Positions 35,605 to 45,290 of a stretch of 64,000 nucleotides of DNA are shown here, piece by piece (within the stretch, counting starts at the first letter, position 1; each line of letters starts with the position of its first letter). The DNA lies in assembly GCF_902833225.1 (NCBI RefSeq), contig NZ_CADFEI010000013.1:162877-226876 (forward strand), read 5' to 3'. The DNA is from Burkholderia sp. BCC1644 (GTDB taxonomy: Bacteria; Pseudomonadota; Gammaproteobacteria; Burkholderiales; Burkholderiaceae). Below the pieces are notes generated by a model, which saw only the letters and a list, made by a program, of their open reading frames with translations, did not search any database and was not told where the DNA came from. Made by a program: the position numbers and the translations under genes.

Positions 35605-36660
35605 TCATGCGCGGGCATCCGCACGGCGACCGATGCCGAACGTAAACGCAAGCGCCAGCACGAGCAACACGCCCTTGATGAAATCCTGCATGTAGTACGG
35701 CGCGTTCAGCATCGTCAGCCCGTTGAGCAGCACGCCGACGAACACCGCCCCGACCACCGTACCGAAGACGTTGGGCCGCTTTGCGCCCCACACCGCGTAT
35801 CCGATCAGTGCGGCGGCCACCGCGTCGAGCAGCAGCGAGTGTCCCGCGCTCGCGTCGCCGCGGCCGACCCGCGCGGCGATCAGCACGCCGCCCAGCGACG
35901 CGATCGCGCCCGACACGACATACGCGGCGACACGATAGCGTGCAGCTGGCGCACCAGCCAGCCGTGCCGCCGTTTCGTTGCCGCCGATCGCGTAGATCAC
36001 GCGGCCCCAGCGCGTCGCCTCCATCGTGACGCAGGCCAGCACCGTCACTGCCGCGAGGATCAGCACGGGCAACGGCACGACGTCGAACGCGCGCAGCCGG
36101 CCGAGCGCAAGAAAGGCGGCGGGGAACACGCCCGTCGCGTCCGTGCCGTCGGGCAACACCGAGCCGGTCGCGAGCGAACGGCCGCCGGTCGGGATCAGCT
36201 GCAATCCGGCCAGCAGGAACAGCGTGCCGAGTGTCGCGAGCTGATCGGGCACGCGCAACCGCGTAATCAGCACGCCGTTGAACCATCCGGCGGCGACACC
36301 AAGCGCGAGGCACGCGATCACGGCGGCCAGCGCGCTGCCGTGCCAGACGACCAGCACGTAGCTCGCAGCCATCTGTGCGGTCGCGGCCACGCTGCCGACC
36401 GACAGGTCGAAGCCACCGGCCGCGAGCGTGACGGTCACGCCGATGCCGAGCAACGCGACGATCGACACGGCCTGCAGGATGCTGAACAGATTGTCGAGGT
36501 TCAGGAACGCGGGCTCCCTGAGCGCGAACACGATCACGAGGACGGCCAGCACGAGCAGGATGCCCGTGCGTTCCAGTGCATCGCGGATGCGGGCCGGCGC
36601 GGGACGCGACCGCTCGCCGGGCGAGGCGGGCTGCATGACGGAAGGGGGAACGGATTTCAT
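35605..36660 (-). CDS. RbsC-like ABC transporter permease
   Basis: A 351-residue inner-membrane protein with 8 to 10 hydrophobic segments. Family blocks are FALREPAFLNLDNLFSIL, GIGVTVTLAAGGFDLSVGS, AIGGNETAARLAGAP and VVGAVFVGVLLNGLTMLN. It pairs with the RbsA-like ATPase, overlapping it by four bases (ATGA), and with the downstream binding protein. Confidence 0.93.
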   Translation of the reverse strand: MKSVPPSVMQPASPGERSRPAPARIRDALERTGILLVLAVLVIVFALREPAFLNLDNLFSILQAVSIVALLGIGVTVTLAAGGFDLSVGSVAATAQMAASYVLVVWHGSALAAVIACLALGVAAGWFNGVLITRLRVPDQLATLGTLFLLAGLQLIPTGGRSLATGSVLPDGTDATGVFPAAFLALGRLRAFDVVPLPVLILAAVTVLACVTMEATRWGRVIYAIGGNETAARLAGAPAARYRVAAYVVSGAIASLGGVLIAARVGRGDASAGHSLLLDAVAAALIGYAVWGAKRPNVFGTVVGAVFVGVLLNGLTMLNAPYYMQDFIKGVLLVLALAFTFGIGRRADARA

Positions 36661-38150
36661 GAGGTAGCTTGCACGACGGTAGAAACCGGATGCGGACGAT
36701 CGAGCGTGGCGCGATCGAACCGCACGATACGATCGGCGATCTCGGCCGCTTCCTCGAGATCGCTGACGAACACGATCGTCGCGCGCTCAGGCGCATGACG
36801 CCTCAGCAAATCGACGATATCGGCACGCGCACCCGCATCGACGCCCTGAAACGGCTCGTCGAGCAGCAACAGCCGCGCAGGCTCGGCGTGCCAGCGAGCG
36901 AGCACGACCTTCTGCTGATTGCCGCCGGACAGGCGGGCCACGCGATCGTCCGGGCCCGTGCAGCGAATGCCGAACCGGGCGATCGCCGCCGCCGCGACCG
37001 CGCGTTCGCGCGAGCGACGCACCGCGCCGCTCCCGAACCAGCGCGACAGGAACGGAAAGCCGATCGTGCCCGCGATCGATGCGAACGGCACGCTGTCGGG
37101 AAACAACGACGTACGCCAGCGATCTTCGCCGGCCAGGAATACGCCCGCGCGAATCGCGTCGGCCGGCGAACGCGGCCGCCATGGCCGGCCGTCGAGCGTC
37201 ATCTCGCCGGCCGCCGCACGCTCCGCACCGAAGATCGTATTGGCGAAGCGCGACTTGCCGCCGCCGACCGGGCCTGCGATCGCGACGATCTCGCCGCGCC
37301 GGACCTCGAGGTCGAACGGGGTACTGGTCGGCGTCAGCCGGATCTGCCGCGCACTGAAGCCCGGGCCGGACCCGGACTGCCCGTCGCGAACCGGCGCCGA
37401 CGCACGCGCGCGCGGCAATGCGCGTCCGATCATCGTTTCCACCGCCGCATCGAAATCCACCGGCGTGGCCAGATCGGCAACGATCCGGCCATCGCGGACG
37501 ATCGCCACGCGATCGGCGATGCGACGCAAATCGCCGAGCCGATGCGACACCAGCAGGATCGCGACGCCGTCGCGGCGCAACGCATCCACCAGCCCGAACA
37601 GCCGCTCGGCCTCCGGCGCGGACAGGCTGGCGGTCGGCTCGTCGAGAATCAGCAGCGACGGCTGACTGGCCAGCGCGCGCGCCATCGTCACACGCTGCTG
37701 GTCCGCCAGCGACAGCGAGGCCAGCGGCGCCGCCAGGTCGACGTCGAGCCCGACGCGCTCGGCGAGCGGTCGCGCCGCGGCGCGCCGCGCGGCCGGCGGC
37801 ACGCGCCAGGCCGACGCCGGATCGCACAGCCGGTCCAGCAACAGGTTGTCGGCAATCGACAGCGTCGGCACGACCGTATCGGCAACCGACTGGTGCACGG
37901 TCGCAACGCCGAGCCGCTTCGCGGCATGCGGCGACGCCGGTCGATAGGGTTCGCCGCGCAGCGCCAGCGTCCCGCCGTCCGGCCGCAGCGCGCCGCTCAG
38001 GATCTTGACGAAGGTCGACTTGCCGGCACCGTTCGCGCCCATCAACGCGACGACTTCGCCGGCCTCGATCGACAGATGCAGCGCCGACAGCGCGACGGTC
38101 GCGTCGAAGCGCTTCGCGATGCCCGCGGCGCTCAGGACGGGCGGCGGCAT
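36657..38150 (-). CDS. RbsA-like ABC transporter ATPase with two nucleotide-binding domains
   Basis: A 497-residue sugar-type ABC ATPase. The first domain has Walker A GANGAGKSTFVKILSG, signature LSLADQQRVTMARAL and Walker B LLILDEPTASL. The second, degenerate as usual for RbsA/MglA, has GPVGGGKSRFAN, signature LSGGNQQKVVLARW and LLLLDEPFQGVD. First gene of the ribose-type operon on the minus strand. Confidence 0.93.
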   Translation of the reverse strand: MPPPVLSAAGIAKRFDATVALSALHLSIEAGEVVALMGANGAGKSTFVKILSGALRPDGGTLALRGEPYRPASPHAAKRLGVATVHQSVADTVVPTLSIADNLLLDRLCDPASAWRVPPAARRAAARPLAERVGLDVDLAAPLASLSLADQQRVTMARALASQPSLLILDEPTASLSAPEAERLFGLVDALRRDGVAILLVSHRLGDLRRIADRVAIVRDGRIVADLATPVDFDAAVETMIGRALPRARASAPVRDGQSGSGPGFSARQIRLTPTSTPFDLEVRRGEIVAIAGPVGGGKSRFANTIFGAERAAAGEMTLDGRPWRPRSPADAIRAGVFLAGEDRWRTSLFPDSVPFASIAGTIGFPFLSRWFGSGAVRRSRERAVAAAAIARFGIRCTGPDDRVARLSGGNQQKVVLARWHAEPARLLLLDEPFQGVDAGARADIVDLLRRHAPERATIVFVSDLEEAAEIADRIVRFDRATLDRPHPVSTVVQATS

Positions 38151-38298
38151 GAAGCAATCCGGCCGGTTGTCACGGATGGCTGCCGCAACCCGTTCGCGCC
38201 TTCCCGTTTCGCCGGTATCGGCACGTCATGGTTCATGTCTCGCGACTCCCCTGTCGTTCGTTTCGCCGTGGCCGACGGCTCGTTCACCCTGCGCCCGT

Positions 38299-39606
38299 TC
38301 ATGCCGGCGCGGTCTCGTGCCGCAACGCCGGCAGTTCCAGGTTCGCGCGGAAATCTCCGCCCACATAATCGGTGTCGAGCAGATCGCGGCGTCGCAATTC
38401 GGGCAGCAAACCGTTCAGCAGCAAATCCTCCTGGTCGGGCTGGCCGAGCCCGTGCAGCGACAGTACGTCGACGAGTCCCGCGCGATAGCGCGTCTCGATC
38501 GCATCGGCGAGCTGCTCCGGCGTGCCGGCCACGAACCAGTGGCCGGTCTCCTGCGCGCGGACGATCAGCTCGCGCAGCGTCAGCCGCTGGCGCGCGTAGC
38601 CGACGAAGATCGCAACACGCCCGCGCCGGCGATGCACGCTGTCGATCGCCGGCAACAGCGATTCCGGCAACGGCTGATCGAGCGGCAGGCCGCGCAGGTC
38701 GACACGACCGCCGAGCATGTCGGCGAGCTTCAGCCTGCCTTGTTCGTAATCGATGCGTTCATGCTTGTCGCGCAACCGCCGTGCGACATCGGCATCGGAT
38801 TCGCCGATCACCGAATGAAACGAATTCATCACGAGCGGCGGCCGGTCGCCGCGACCGAATGCGGCGGCCTGCCGGTGCAGCTCGGCGACGAACACGCGGG
38901 CATCGTCGAGCGTCGGCTGCGACGTATAGACGACTTCCGCATACCGCGCACCGAGCGCCACGCCGCTCGCCGACTGCCCTGCCTGAAACAGTACCGGCCG
39001 CCGTTGCGGCGAGGGCGGCACGTTCAGCGGCCCCTGGACCTGAAAGTGCGCGCCGCGGTAGTCGATCGGGCCGAGCCTGAGCGGATCGACCGAAATGCCG
39101 CCGCCGCGCCCGCGCCGCGTCGCGTCCGGATCGTTCGCGTCGAACAGCGCGTTGACGACTTCGACGAATTCGGCCGCGCGTGCGTAACGGCGCTCCGGGT
39201 CGGGCAACGCCGCGTCACCGAAGTTTTCCTCGCCGACCGACGACGTGACCGCATTCCACGCGGCGCGGCCGCCGCTCACGTGATCGAGCGTGCCGATCAG
39301 GCGCGCGAGGTTGTAGGGATGGTGATACGTGGTCGACACGGTCGCGACGAGCCCGATTGCCGAGGTCGCCTGGCTCAGCGCCGCCAGCGCGACGATGGGC
39401 TCCTGGCTGCCCGTGTTGCCGGCAAGGCCGGCTGTATCGGCCTGCAGCAGGTCGGCGGTAAACAGGCCCGTGATCTTCTCGGCTTCCGCCTTGCGTGCGA
39501 GCGACGCCGCGCGCCGCACGCCCTGCGCAACCTCCGCATCGCCGGGTGCGTACAGCACGCTGGCCGTGCCGACGAGCGTCTTCAGCCGTCTGCGGGCCCG
39601 GCTCAT
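38299..39606 (-). CDS. NtaA/SnaA/DszA family FMNH2-dependent monooxygenase
   Basis: A 435-residue luciferase-like monooxygenase: LATVSTTYHHPYNLARLIGTLDHVSGGR contains the family core (residues about 90-115), followed by WNAVTSSVGEENFGD, PLRLGPIDYRGAHFQVQGPL and PVLFQAGQSASGVALGARYAE. The set includes nitrilotriacetate monooxygenase, DszA and B. subtilis CmoJ, which attacks N-acetyl-S-alkylcysteines. Its ATG overlaps the stop of a 23-codon upstream frame that has the good ribosome site. Divergent from a second LLM, a GNAT acetyltransferase and an Opp-type transporter. Confidence 0.87.
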   Translation of the reverse strand: MSRARRRLKTLVGTASVLYAPGDAEVAQGVRRAASLARKAEAEKITGLFTADLLQADTAGLAGNTGSQEPIVALAALSQATSAIGLVATVSTTYHHPYNLARLIGTLDHVSGGRAAWNAVTSSVGEENFGDAALPDPERRYARAAEFVEVVNALFDANDPDATRRGRGGGISVDPLRLGPIDYRGAHFQVQGPLNVPPSPQRRPVLFQAGQSASGVALGARYAEVVYTSQPTLDDARVFVAELHRQAAAFGRGDRPPLVMNSFHSVIGESDADVARRLRDKHERIDYEQGRLKLADMLGGRVDLRGLPLDQPLPESLLPAIDSVHRRRGRVAIFVGYARQRLTLRELIVRAQETGHWFVAGTPEQLADAIETRYRAGLVDVLSLHGLGQPDQEDLLLNGLLPELRRRDLLDTDYVGGDFRANLELPALRHETAPA

Positions 39607-39674
39607 GACGCGGCCCCGGTCATCGCGCCCGTGCGTGCGGTGCGCGCCATGCGTCGTTCGCCATCGTCGTTCAT
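39603..39674 (-). CDS. 23-codon upstream reading frame coupled to the DszA-like gene
   Basis: A frame beginning MNDDGERRMARTARTG starts 6 bases after AGGAG and ends in TGA that overlaps the monooxygenase ATG (ATGA). The monooxygenase itself has no good ribosome site, so this leader could be the true loading point, by translational coupling. A sequencing or real frameshift that moved the authentic start is the alternative. The remaining gap to the divergent gene at 39946 is AT-richer and holds promoters only. Confidence 0.4.
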   Translation of the reverse strand: MNDDGERRMARTARTGAMTGAAS

Positions 39675-39945
39675 CTGCACTCCTCGTGATTCCGTTGGTT
39701 CGGGCGATGCATGCCGGCATCACGATGGCGAGCACACTCGCGTCGGATCGTCCGGCAGGCGCCATGCACGCGCCACGAGGCGCGCAGCCAACGACCATAA
39801 CGCAAGCCCCCCGGTCGGTCGGAACGAATATTTTCGGCTTTCGATATTCCTCTTGATTGTTTGACCGCGCGAACGCCGCCGAAAAATAATTCTGCATGCC
39901 TAACCCGTTGATCAGGCCGCTTCGACCCGCGCCGATCGCCTCATC

Positions 39946-41091
39946 ATGACGTTCGACGCCATCCGCTCCGACTCCCCTTTGTCCACGTTGCCGTTCCGCC
40001 TGAGCGTGCTCGACAAGAGCCCCGTTGCGCCGGGGGAAAGCGCCGCCGACGCGCTGGCGCGCAGCGTATCGCTCGCGCGCTTCGCCGATGCCGCCGGCTA
40101 CCACCGCTACTGGCTCGCCGAGCATCACAACACGGCCGCGCTCGCGTGCCCGTCGCCCGAGATCCTGATCGCGCACGTGCTCGCGCACACGCAGCGCATC
40201 CGTGTCGGGTCGGGCGGCGTGATGCTGCAGCACTACAGTCCGTACAAGATCGCGGAAAACTTCAACCTGCTCGCGTCGCTCGCGCCCGGCCGCGTCGATC
40301 TCGGCATCGGCAAAGCGCCGGGCGGGCTGCCGCTGTCGACGCGCGCACTGCAGGACGGCTACGATCCGGCGCGGCGCGCGTCGTTCGCCGATCTGGCCGA
40401 CGCGCTGCACCGCCATCTTCAGGGGACCGCCGCGACCGCCGATGCGACCGGGCAGGATGCCGGCGCACTGCACGCGACGCCGCACCCGCCGGTCCCCGCG
40501 CAACCGTTCCTGCTCGGCGCCAGCGCGGCAAGCGCCGCGCTCGCGGCGCGGCTCGGCTGGGCGTACGTTCATGCGTCGCACCTCAACGCATCCGTCGCGG
40601 ATCTGGAACTTACGTTCGACGCATACCGCCGCGCGTCGGGCAACCGCGCGCCGCTGCTTGCGGTCTCCGTGATCGTCGCGGCCACCCGCGACGCGGCGGC
40701 TCGACTGGCAAGCGGCCATCAGGGCTTTCGCGTACAGGTGGGCGACACGCCCGCCGTCAACGTCGGCAGTCTCGAACAGGCGCATGCCTACATCCGCCAG
40801 GCCGGTGGCGGCCCGTACCGGATCGACCCGCGCGAAACGCGAATCGTGCACGGCACGCGCGACGACGTGCTGCGCGAACTCGACGCGCTGCACCGCCGTC
40901 ACGGGATTGCCGAATTCGTCGTCGACACGCCGGTCGCCGATGCCGCGCCGCGGATTGCGTCGCTGCGCTTGCTGGCCGGCGCGCGCGCCGACGACCACGA
41001 CGCGGCGGCGCCACGCGACCGGCAGGATGCGCGAGACGCGAGCATGCACCCGGTCGCCCGCCAATCGGACCTCGAGAGCGCGGCGCGATGA
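39946..41091 (+). CDS. LLM class flavin-dependent oxidoreductase (MsnO8-like)
   Basis: A 381-residue single-component luciferase-like protein: FRLSVLDKSPVAPGESAADAL, GYHRYWLAEHHNTAALACP, RIRVGSGGVMLQHYSPYKI and PGRVDLGIGKAPGG are the blocks of the MsnO8/YtmO-like branch. In sulfur-salvage operons such proteins accompany NtaA-type monooxygenases. The stop overlaps the GNAT start by four bases. A tail of about 35 charged residues after the fold is unusual. Confidence 0.85.
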   Translation: MTFDAIRSDSPLSTLPFRLSVLDKSPVAPGESAADALARSVSLARFADAAGYHRYWLAEHHNTAALACPSPEILIAHVLAHTQRIRVGSGGVMLQHYSPYKIAENFNLLASLAPGRVDLGIGKAPGGLPLSTRALQDGYDPARRASFADLADALHRHLQGTAATADATGQDAGALHATPHPPVPAQPFLLGASAASAALAARLGWAYVHASHLNASVADLELTFDAYRRASGNRAPLLAVSVIVAATRDAAARLASGHQGFRVQVGDTPAVNVGSLEQAHAYIRQAGGGPYRIDPRETRIVHGTRDDVLRELDALHRRHGIAEFVVDTPVADAAPRIASLRLLAGARADDHDAAAPRDRQDARDASMHPVARQSDLESAAR

Positions 41092-41663
41092 CCGATACGA
41101 TCCGCATCGCCGGCGCCGACGACGTGCCGGCTGTCTATGCGTTGCTGCAGGACGCGTACGCACCCCTGATCGCACAAGGCGTGCACTTCAACATCACCCG
41201 CTCGCCGATCGGTCTCGTCGCACAGACGATCGTTCGCGAAACGACATTCGTGCTCGAACGGGCCGCCGACGACGGTCGCACCGCGCTCGCGGCGACACTG
41301 ACCGTGCGGTTCCCGTGGGTATCCGGCGAACCCGGTCGCACGCCGTATCCGTTCCTGCACTGGTTCGCGGTGGCCCCCGCGTTCAAACGCCAGGGCCTCG
41401 GCCAGGCACTGATCGAGCACGTCGAATCGCGGTTCCTGGCCGCGCAGGTCAAGGCCCCCGCGACCTATCTCGCGACCGCGACCAATCATCCATGGCTGCA
41501 GCCGTATTACGAGCGCCACGGCTACCTCGCCTTCGACCGCTCGACGAATACGCTCGGCACGCCGCTGGTGTGGTTGAGAAAGATCCTGATCCCCGATCTC
41601 TATCGGGATGCGCCGGCGGTCGTTTCCGCCGGGGACGGTGCACGCGTCCACGCGAACGCGTAA
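41088..41663 (+). CDS. GNAT family N-acetyltransferase
   Basis: A 191-residue acetyltransferase. The acetyl-CoA loop is in WFAVAPAFKRQGLGQALIEHVE (R/QxxGxG/A form), and the C-terminal HPWLQPYYERHGYLAF is typical. Wedged between two monooxygenases and a peptide-type importer, and coupled by ATGA to the LLM gene, it may acetylate an S-alkylcysteine before monooxygenation, as SnaB does in the B. subtilis pathway. That substrate is inference. Confidence 0.87.
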   Translation: MTDTIRIAGADDVPAVYALLQDAYAPLIAQGVHFNITRSPIGLVAQTIVRETTFVLERAADDGRTALAATLTVRFPWVSGEPGRTPYPFLHWFAVAPAFKRQGLGQALIEHVESRFLAAQVKAPATYLATATNHPWLQPYYERHGYLAFDRSTNTLGTPLVWLRKILIPDLYRDAPAVVSAGDGARVHANA

Positions 41664-41720
41664 CGCACGGTCCGCCGCGCCGTGCTCTCCTGCAATCCCC
41701 TTCGTGAAAGGCTTCCCAGC

Positions 41721-43361
41721 ATGACATTCGCATTTCCGGATTCCGCCCGCTTCATGTCGCGCCGCACCGCGTCGGCCGCGCTCGTGCTCGCCCTCGCGTT
41801 GCCGCACGTCGCGTTCGCACAGGCCACGCCCGTCTCGGGCGGCACGCTGACCTGGGGCGTCGAAACGGAGCCCCGCACGCTGAACCCGCAACTGAACGGC
41901 CAGGACAAGGTCGAGTTGCTGCTGCGCAACGCGTACGAGAGCCTGCTCGTGCAGAAACCCGACGGCAGCTACGTCCCGTGGCTCGCGACCGGCTACAAGG
42001 TGTCCGCCGACGGCAAGACCTACACGTTCACGCTGCGCGACGGCGTGAAGTTCACCGACGGCGCGCCGTTCGACGCGAAGGCCGTTGCGCGCAACTTCCT
42101 GAACGCGCGCGAACTGTCATATGCAGCCGGCAGCCAGCTCGCGCGGCTGATCTCGCACGTCTCGGATGTCAAGACACCGGACGAACGCACGGTCGTCATC
42201 ACGCTCGACGCACCGTATGCGCCGTTCCTGACGTTCGCCGGCCGGCTGCCGCTGCTGTCGCCCAACGCGTTCGACCGGCCCGGCCTGAAATCGGGCGGCA
42301 CCGACATCGCGGGCACCGGCCCATTCATCCTGCGCCGCTACGTGAAGGGGCAGGAAATCGAGTTCGCGAAGAACCCCGACTATCGCTGGGCGCCGCCGAC
42401 GGCCGGCCACCAGGGGCCCGCCTACCTGGACCGGATCGTCTACCGGTTCCTGCCCGAATCGTCGGTCCGCACCGGCGCGCTGCTGTCCGGTCAGGTCGAC
42501 GTGATCGAGGGCGTGTCGGGCAACGACGCCGCGCTGATCCGCAAGAACGCCGATTTCACCTACCGCCGTGCGCTCAACACCGGTACGCCCTACTCGCTGT
42601 TCCTGAACGTCGCCCATGGCCCGACGCAGGACGTGAAGGTGCGCCGCGCCCTGCTCGAGGGTCTCGACACGACCGGCATCGTGCAGTCGATCTACCGCGG
42701 CGAGCGCACGCGCGCGTGGGGGATCACGTCGCCGATCGATCCGCTCTACGACGCCACGATCGAACGGACCTATGGCAATAATCCGGCGCTCGCGAACCGG
42801 TTGCTGGATGAAGCCGGCTGGAGCACGCGCGACAGCGGCGGCTACCGCACGAAGAACGGCGAGCGGCTGACGATCGCGGTGATCCAGGCACAGGCGACGG
42901 TGCGCGACCAGCGCGACGTGCTGCTGCAGGCGCTGCAAGCGCAGGCGCGGCAACGGCTCGGCATCGACCTGAAGATCCAGTACGTCGACGACGGGACCTA
43001 CGTCGAGGCACGCAAGAGCGGCAAGTTCGGCTCGATCGCGAACTCGAACACGCCGCCGGACGGGATCGACATCGAAGGCCATTACCTGCCGGTCGATCGC
43101 GGCGGTGCGCTGAACTACAGCCGTGCGTCGGCGCCCGAGCTGACGCGCTGGCTGCAGGCGGCCGCGCGCACGCAGAACGCGGCGGAGCGCAAGAAGCTGT
43201 ACGGCGAACTGCAGCGCTTCGCGATCAACGAGCAGGCGTATGCGGTGCCGCTGTACGAGCCCGAAGACCAGATCGCCGCCGCGAAGACGGTCCAGGGGTT
43301 GCGCTTCCGCCCGTTCGCGCAGATGCCCGAGAACCCGTACGACGTGTGGGTGAAGCGGTAG
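41721..43361 (+). CDS. Opp/Dpp-type ABC transporter substrate-binding protein
   Basis: A 546-residue SBP family 5 receptor. The signal peptide is RRTASAALVLALALPHVAFA; then SGGTLTWGVETEPRTLNPQ, YTFTLRDGVKFTDGAPFDA, VRRALLEGLDTTGI and LLDEAGWSTRD are the standard blocks. The start at 41721 has GAAAGG about 10 bases upstream; an ATG at 41754 directly before the signal peptide is an alternative. It heads the transporter part of the plus-strand operon. Ligand is likely a modified amino acid or small peptide. Confidence 0.92.
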   Translation: MTFAFPDSARFMSRRTASAALVLALALPHVAFAQATPVSGGTLTWGVETEPRTLNPQLNGQDKVELLLRNAYESLLVQKPDGSYVPWLATGYKVSADGKTYTFTLRDGVKFTDGAPFDAKAVARNFLNARELSYAAGSQLARLISHVSDVKTPDERTVVITLDAPYAPFLTFAGRLPLLSPNAFDRPGLKSGGTDIAGTGPFILRRYVKGQEIEFAKNPDYRWAPPTAGHQGPAYLDRIVYRFLPESSVRTGALLSGQVDVIEGVSGNDAALIRKNADFTYRRALNTGTPYSLFLNVAHGPTQDVKVRRALLEGLDTTGIVQSIYRGERTRAWGITSPIDPLYDATIERTYGNNPALANRLLDEAGWSTRDSGGYRTKNGERLTIAVIQAQATVRDQRDVLLQALQAQARQRLGIDLKIQYVDDGTYVEARKSGKFGSIANSNTPPDGIDIEGHYLPVDRGGALNYSRASAPELTRWLQAAARTQNAAERKKLYGELQRFAINEQAYAVPLYEPEDQIAAAKTVQGLRFRPFAQMPENPYDVWVKR

Positions 43362-43396
43362 GCCGACGCGCATCGATCCGACAGGAGAATTCGATC

Positions 43397-44407
43397 ATGA
43401 ACCGTTCGCCGTCCACGCCCCTCGCCGTCCCGGACGCGCTGCCGGCCGCAGCGTCGCCGGCGGCATGGCGCCGTTGGCTGCGCTCGCCGATCGCGACGCG
43501 GCTCGCGACCAGCGCACTCGTACTGTGGGCCGCGGTGACGCTGTCGTTCGCGGCCGTGCATCTCGCCCCGGGCGATATCGTCGGCATCCTGATCGGCGAG
43601 CAGTTGAGCACGCCGGAGATCGAGGCGGCGATCCGCCAGGAATGGGGACTCGACGAGCCGCTTGCGCTGCAGTACCTGCATTACCTGTGGCGCGTGCTGC
43701 ACGGCGAGTTCGGCCGCTCGTACATCCTGAACACCGACGTTGCGCCGCTCGTGCTCGGACAGCTGTGGCCGACACTGAAGCTGACGGGCGCGGCGCTCGT
43801 CGTGACGATCGTGTTCGCCGTCGGCCTCGCGGTGCTGACGGCCGGCCGCCGCTGGGCCGGGCGCGCCGCGTCCGGCGTCGAGCTGCTGCTCGCGTCGACA
43901 CCGTCGTTCTGGCTCGGAATCATGCTGCTGTTCGTGTTCAGCTTCACGCTGAAGCTGTTCCCGGTGGCCGGCGATCGCGGCTTCGCGTCGCTCGTGCTGC
44001 CCGCGCTGTCGCTCGGGCTCGCACAGGGCGCGGTGATCGGCCGTGTGCTGCGGCAAGGCATCGAGCGTGCGCTCGACGAACCCTACGCGCTGACGGTGCG
44101 TTCGTGGGGCATCGACGGGCTCGCGCTACGCGTGCGTCATGCGCTGCGCCACGCGGCGCTGCCGGCCGTCACGCTCGCCGGCTGGCTCGTTGGCGGCCTG
44201 CTGAGCGGCGCGGTGATTACCGAGCAGGTGTTCGGCCGGCCGGGGCTCGGCAAGGTGACGGTCGACGCGGTGCTGTCGAGGGACATGCCGGTGATCCTCG
44301 CGATCGCGATCCTGTCGGCCGCCATCTATGTCGCGCTCAGTACCGCCGTCGACCTGCTGTACCTGCTGATCGATCCCCGCCTGCGCGACCGCCGCGCAGC
44401 GCATTGA
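43397..44407 (+). CDS. DppB-type ABC transporter permease
   Basis: A 336-residue permease with six membrane segments, the first at TSALVLWAAVTLSFAAV. Peptide-permease hallmarks: HLAPGDIVGILIGEQ, WGLDEPLALQYLHYLWRVLHGEFG, SLGLAQGAVIGRVLRQGI, and the coupling-loop end GLLSGAVITEQVFGRPGLG. AGGAG precedes the ATG. It follows the receptor gene by 35 bases. Confidence 0.93.
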   Translation: MNRSPSTPLAVPDALPAAASPAAWRRWLRSPIATRLATSALVLWAAVTLSFAAVHLAPGDIVGILIGEQLSTPEIEAAIRQEWGLDEPLALQYLHYLWRVLHGEFGRSYILNTDVAPLVLGQLWPTLKLTGAALVVTIVFAVGLAVLTAGRRWAGRAASGVELLLASTPSFWLGIMLLFVFSFTLKLFPVAGDRGFASLVLPALSLGLAQGAVIGRVLRQGIERALDEPYALTVRSWGIDGLALRVRHALRHAALPAVTLAGWLVGGLLSGAVITEQVFGRPGLGKVTVDAVLSRDMPVILAIAILSAAIYVALSTAVDLLYLLIDPRLRDRRAAH

Positions 44408-44420
44408 ACCGGAGGCACCG

Positions 44421-45290
44421 ATGTCCGTTCCCGTCGATCTCGCGCCGCCCGCACCGGCGACGTTCCGCGCGGCCGGCTGGCTGCGTCGCCATCCCGGCCT
44501 CGCGCTCGCGGCCGTCTATCTGCTGCTGAACGCGGTCGCCGTCCTCGCACCCGGTTGGCTCGCACACGACGATCCGCTGGCGGCCGATCCGCTGTCCGCG
44601 CAGCTCGGCAGCAGCGCCGAGCACTGGCTCGGCACCGATCAGCTCGGCCGCGACATCTTTTCGCGCGTCGTGCATGGCGCGCGCTACTCGCTGTCGATCA
44701 GCGCGGCGGCAATCGGCGTCGCGACGCTGTTCGGCACCGCACTCGGACTGTTCGCCGGCCTCGCGCGCGGCTGGCTCGACGAGCTGATCACGCGCTCGCT
44801 CGATGTCGTCTCCGCATTCCCCGACCTGCTGCTCGCGCTGATGCTGATCTCGTTCACCGGCCCGGGCGCGACGAACCTCGTGTTCGCGCTCGGCGTCGCG
44901 TCGGTGCCGCGCTTCGCACGCGTGGTGCGGGCGCAGACCTTCGTCGTCGCGGCTTCAGGCCATGTCGAGCACGCGCGCACGCTCGGCCTCGCACCGGCGG
45001 TACTGGTATGGCGACACGTGCTGCCGCATGCGATTGCCCAGGTACCGGTACTCGCGACGATCGGGCTCGGCACCGCGATCATCGGCACGTCGGGACTGAG
45101 CTTCCTCGGCATGGGGCCGCAGCCGCCCGCCGCGGAATGGGGGTTGATGCTCGCCGAAGGCCGCAACTATCTGTACAACGCGTGGTGGATCGCGGTATGG
45201 CCCGGCCTCGCGATCACCGCGGCCGTCATCGCCGTGAATGCGCTCGGGGGCTACTGGCAGACGCGCTTCGAGCGCCGGGAGGCAGCATGA
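44421..45290 (+). CDS. DppC-type ABC transporter permease
   Basis: A 289-residue partner permease. It shows the DppC blocks HWLGTDQLGRDIFSRVVHGAR and SLSISAAAIGVATLFGTALG, then TSGLSFLGMGPQPPAAEWG before the last segment. It starts 13 bases after the DppB-type gene and overlaps the ATPase gene by four bases, so all three are probably translated together. Confidence 0.94.
   Translation: MSVPVDLAPPAPATFRAAGWLRRHPGLALAAVYLLLNAVAVLAPGWLAHDDPLAADPLSAQLGSSAEHWLGTDQLGRDIFSRVVHGARYSLSISAAAIGVATLFGTALGLFAGLARGWLDELITRSLDVVSAFPDLLLALMLISFTGPGATNLVFALGVASVPRFARVVRAQTFVVAASGHVEHARTLGLAPAVLVWRHVLPHAIAQVPVLATIGLGTAIIGTSGLSFLGMGPQPPAAEWGLMLAEGRNYLYNAWWIAVWPGLAITAAVIAVNALGGYWQTRFERREAA

Noticed and set aside
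36669..39080. Plus-strand open frame of about 800 codons
   Set aside because: Antisense to the RbsA-like ATPase and DszA-like genes; low-complexity Arg-rich translation.
39607..41175. Upstream extension of the DszA-like frame
   Set aside because: It runs antisense through a clear LLM gene; family similarity begins near 39606.
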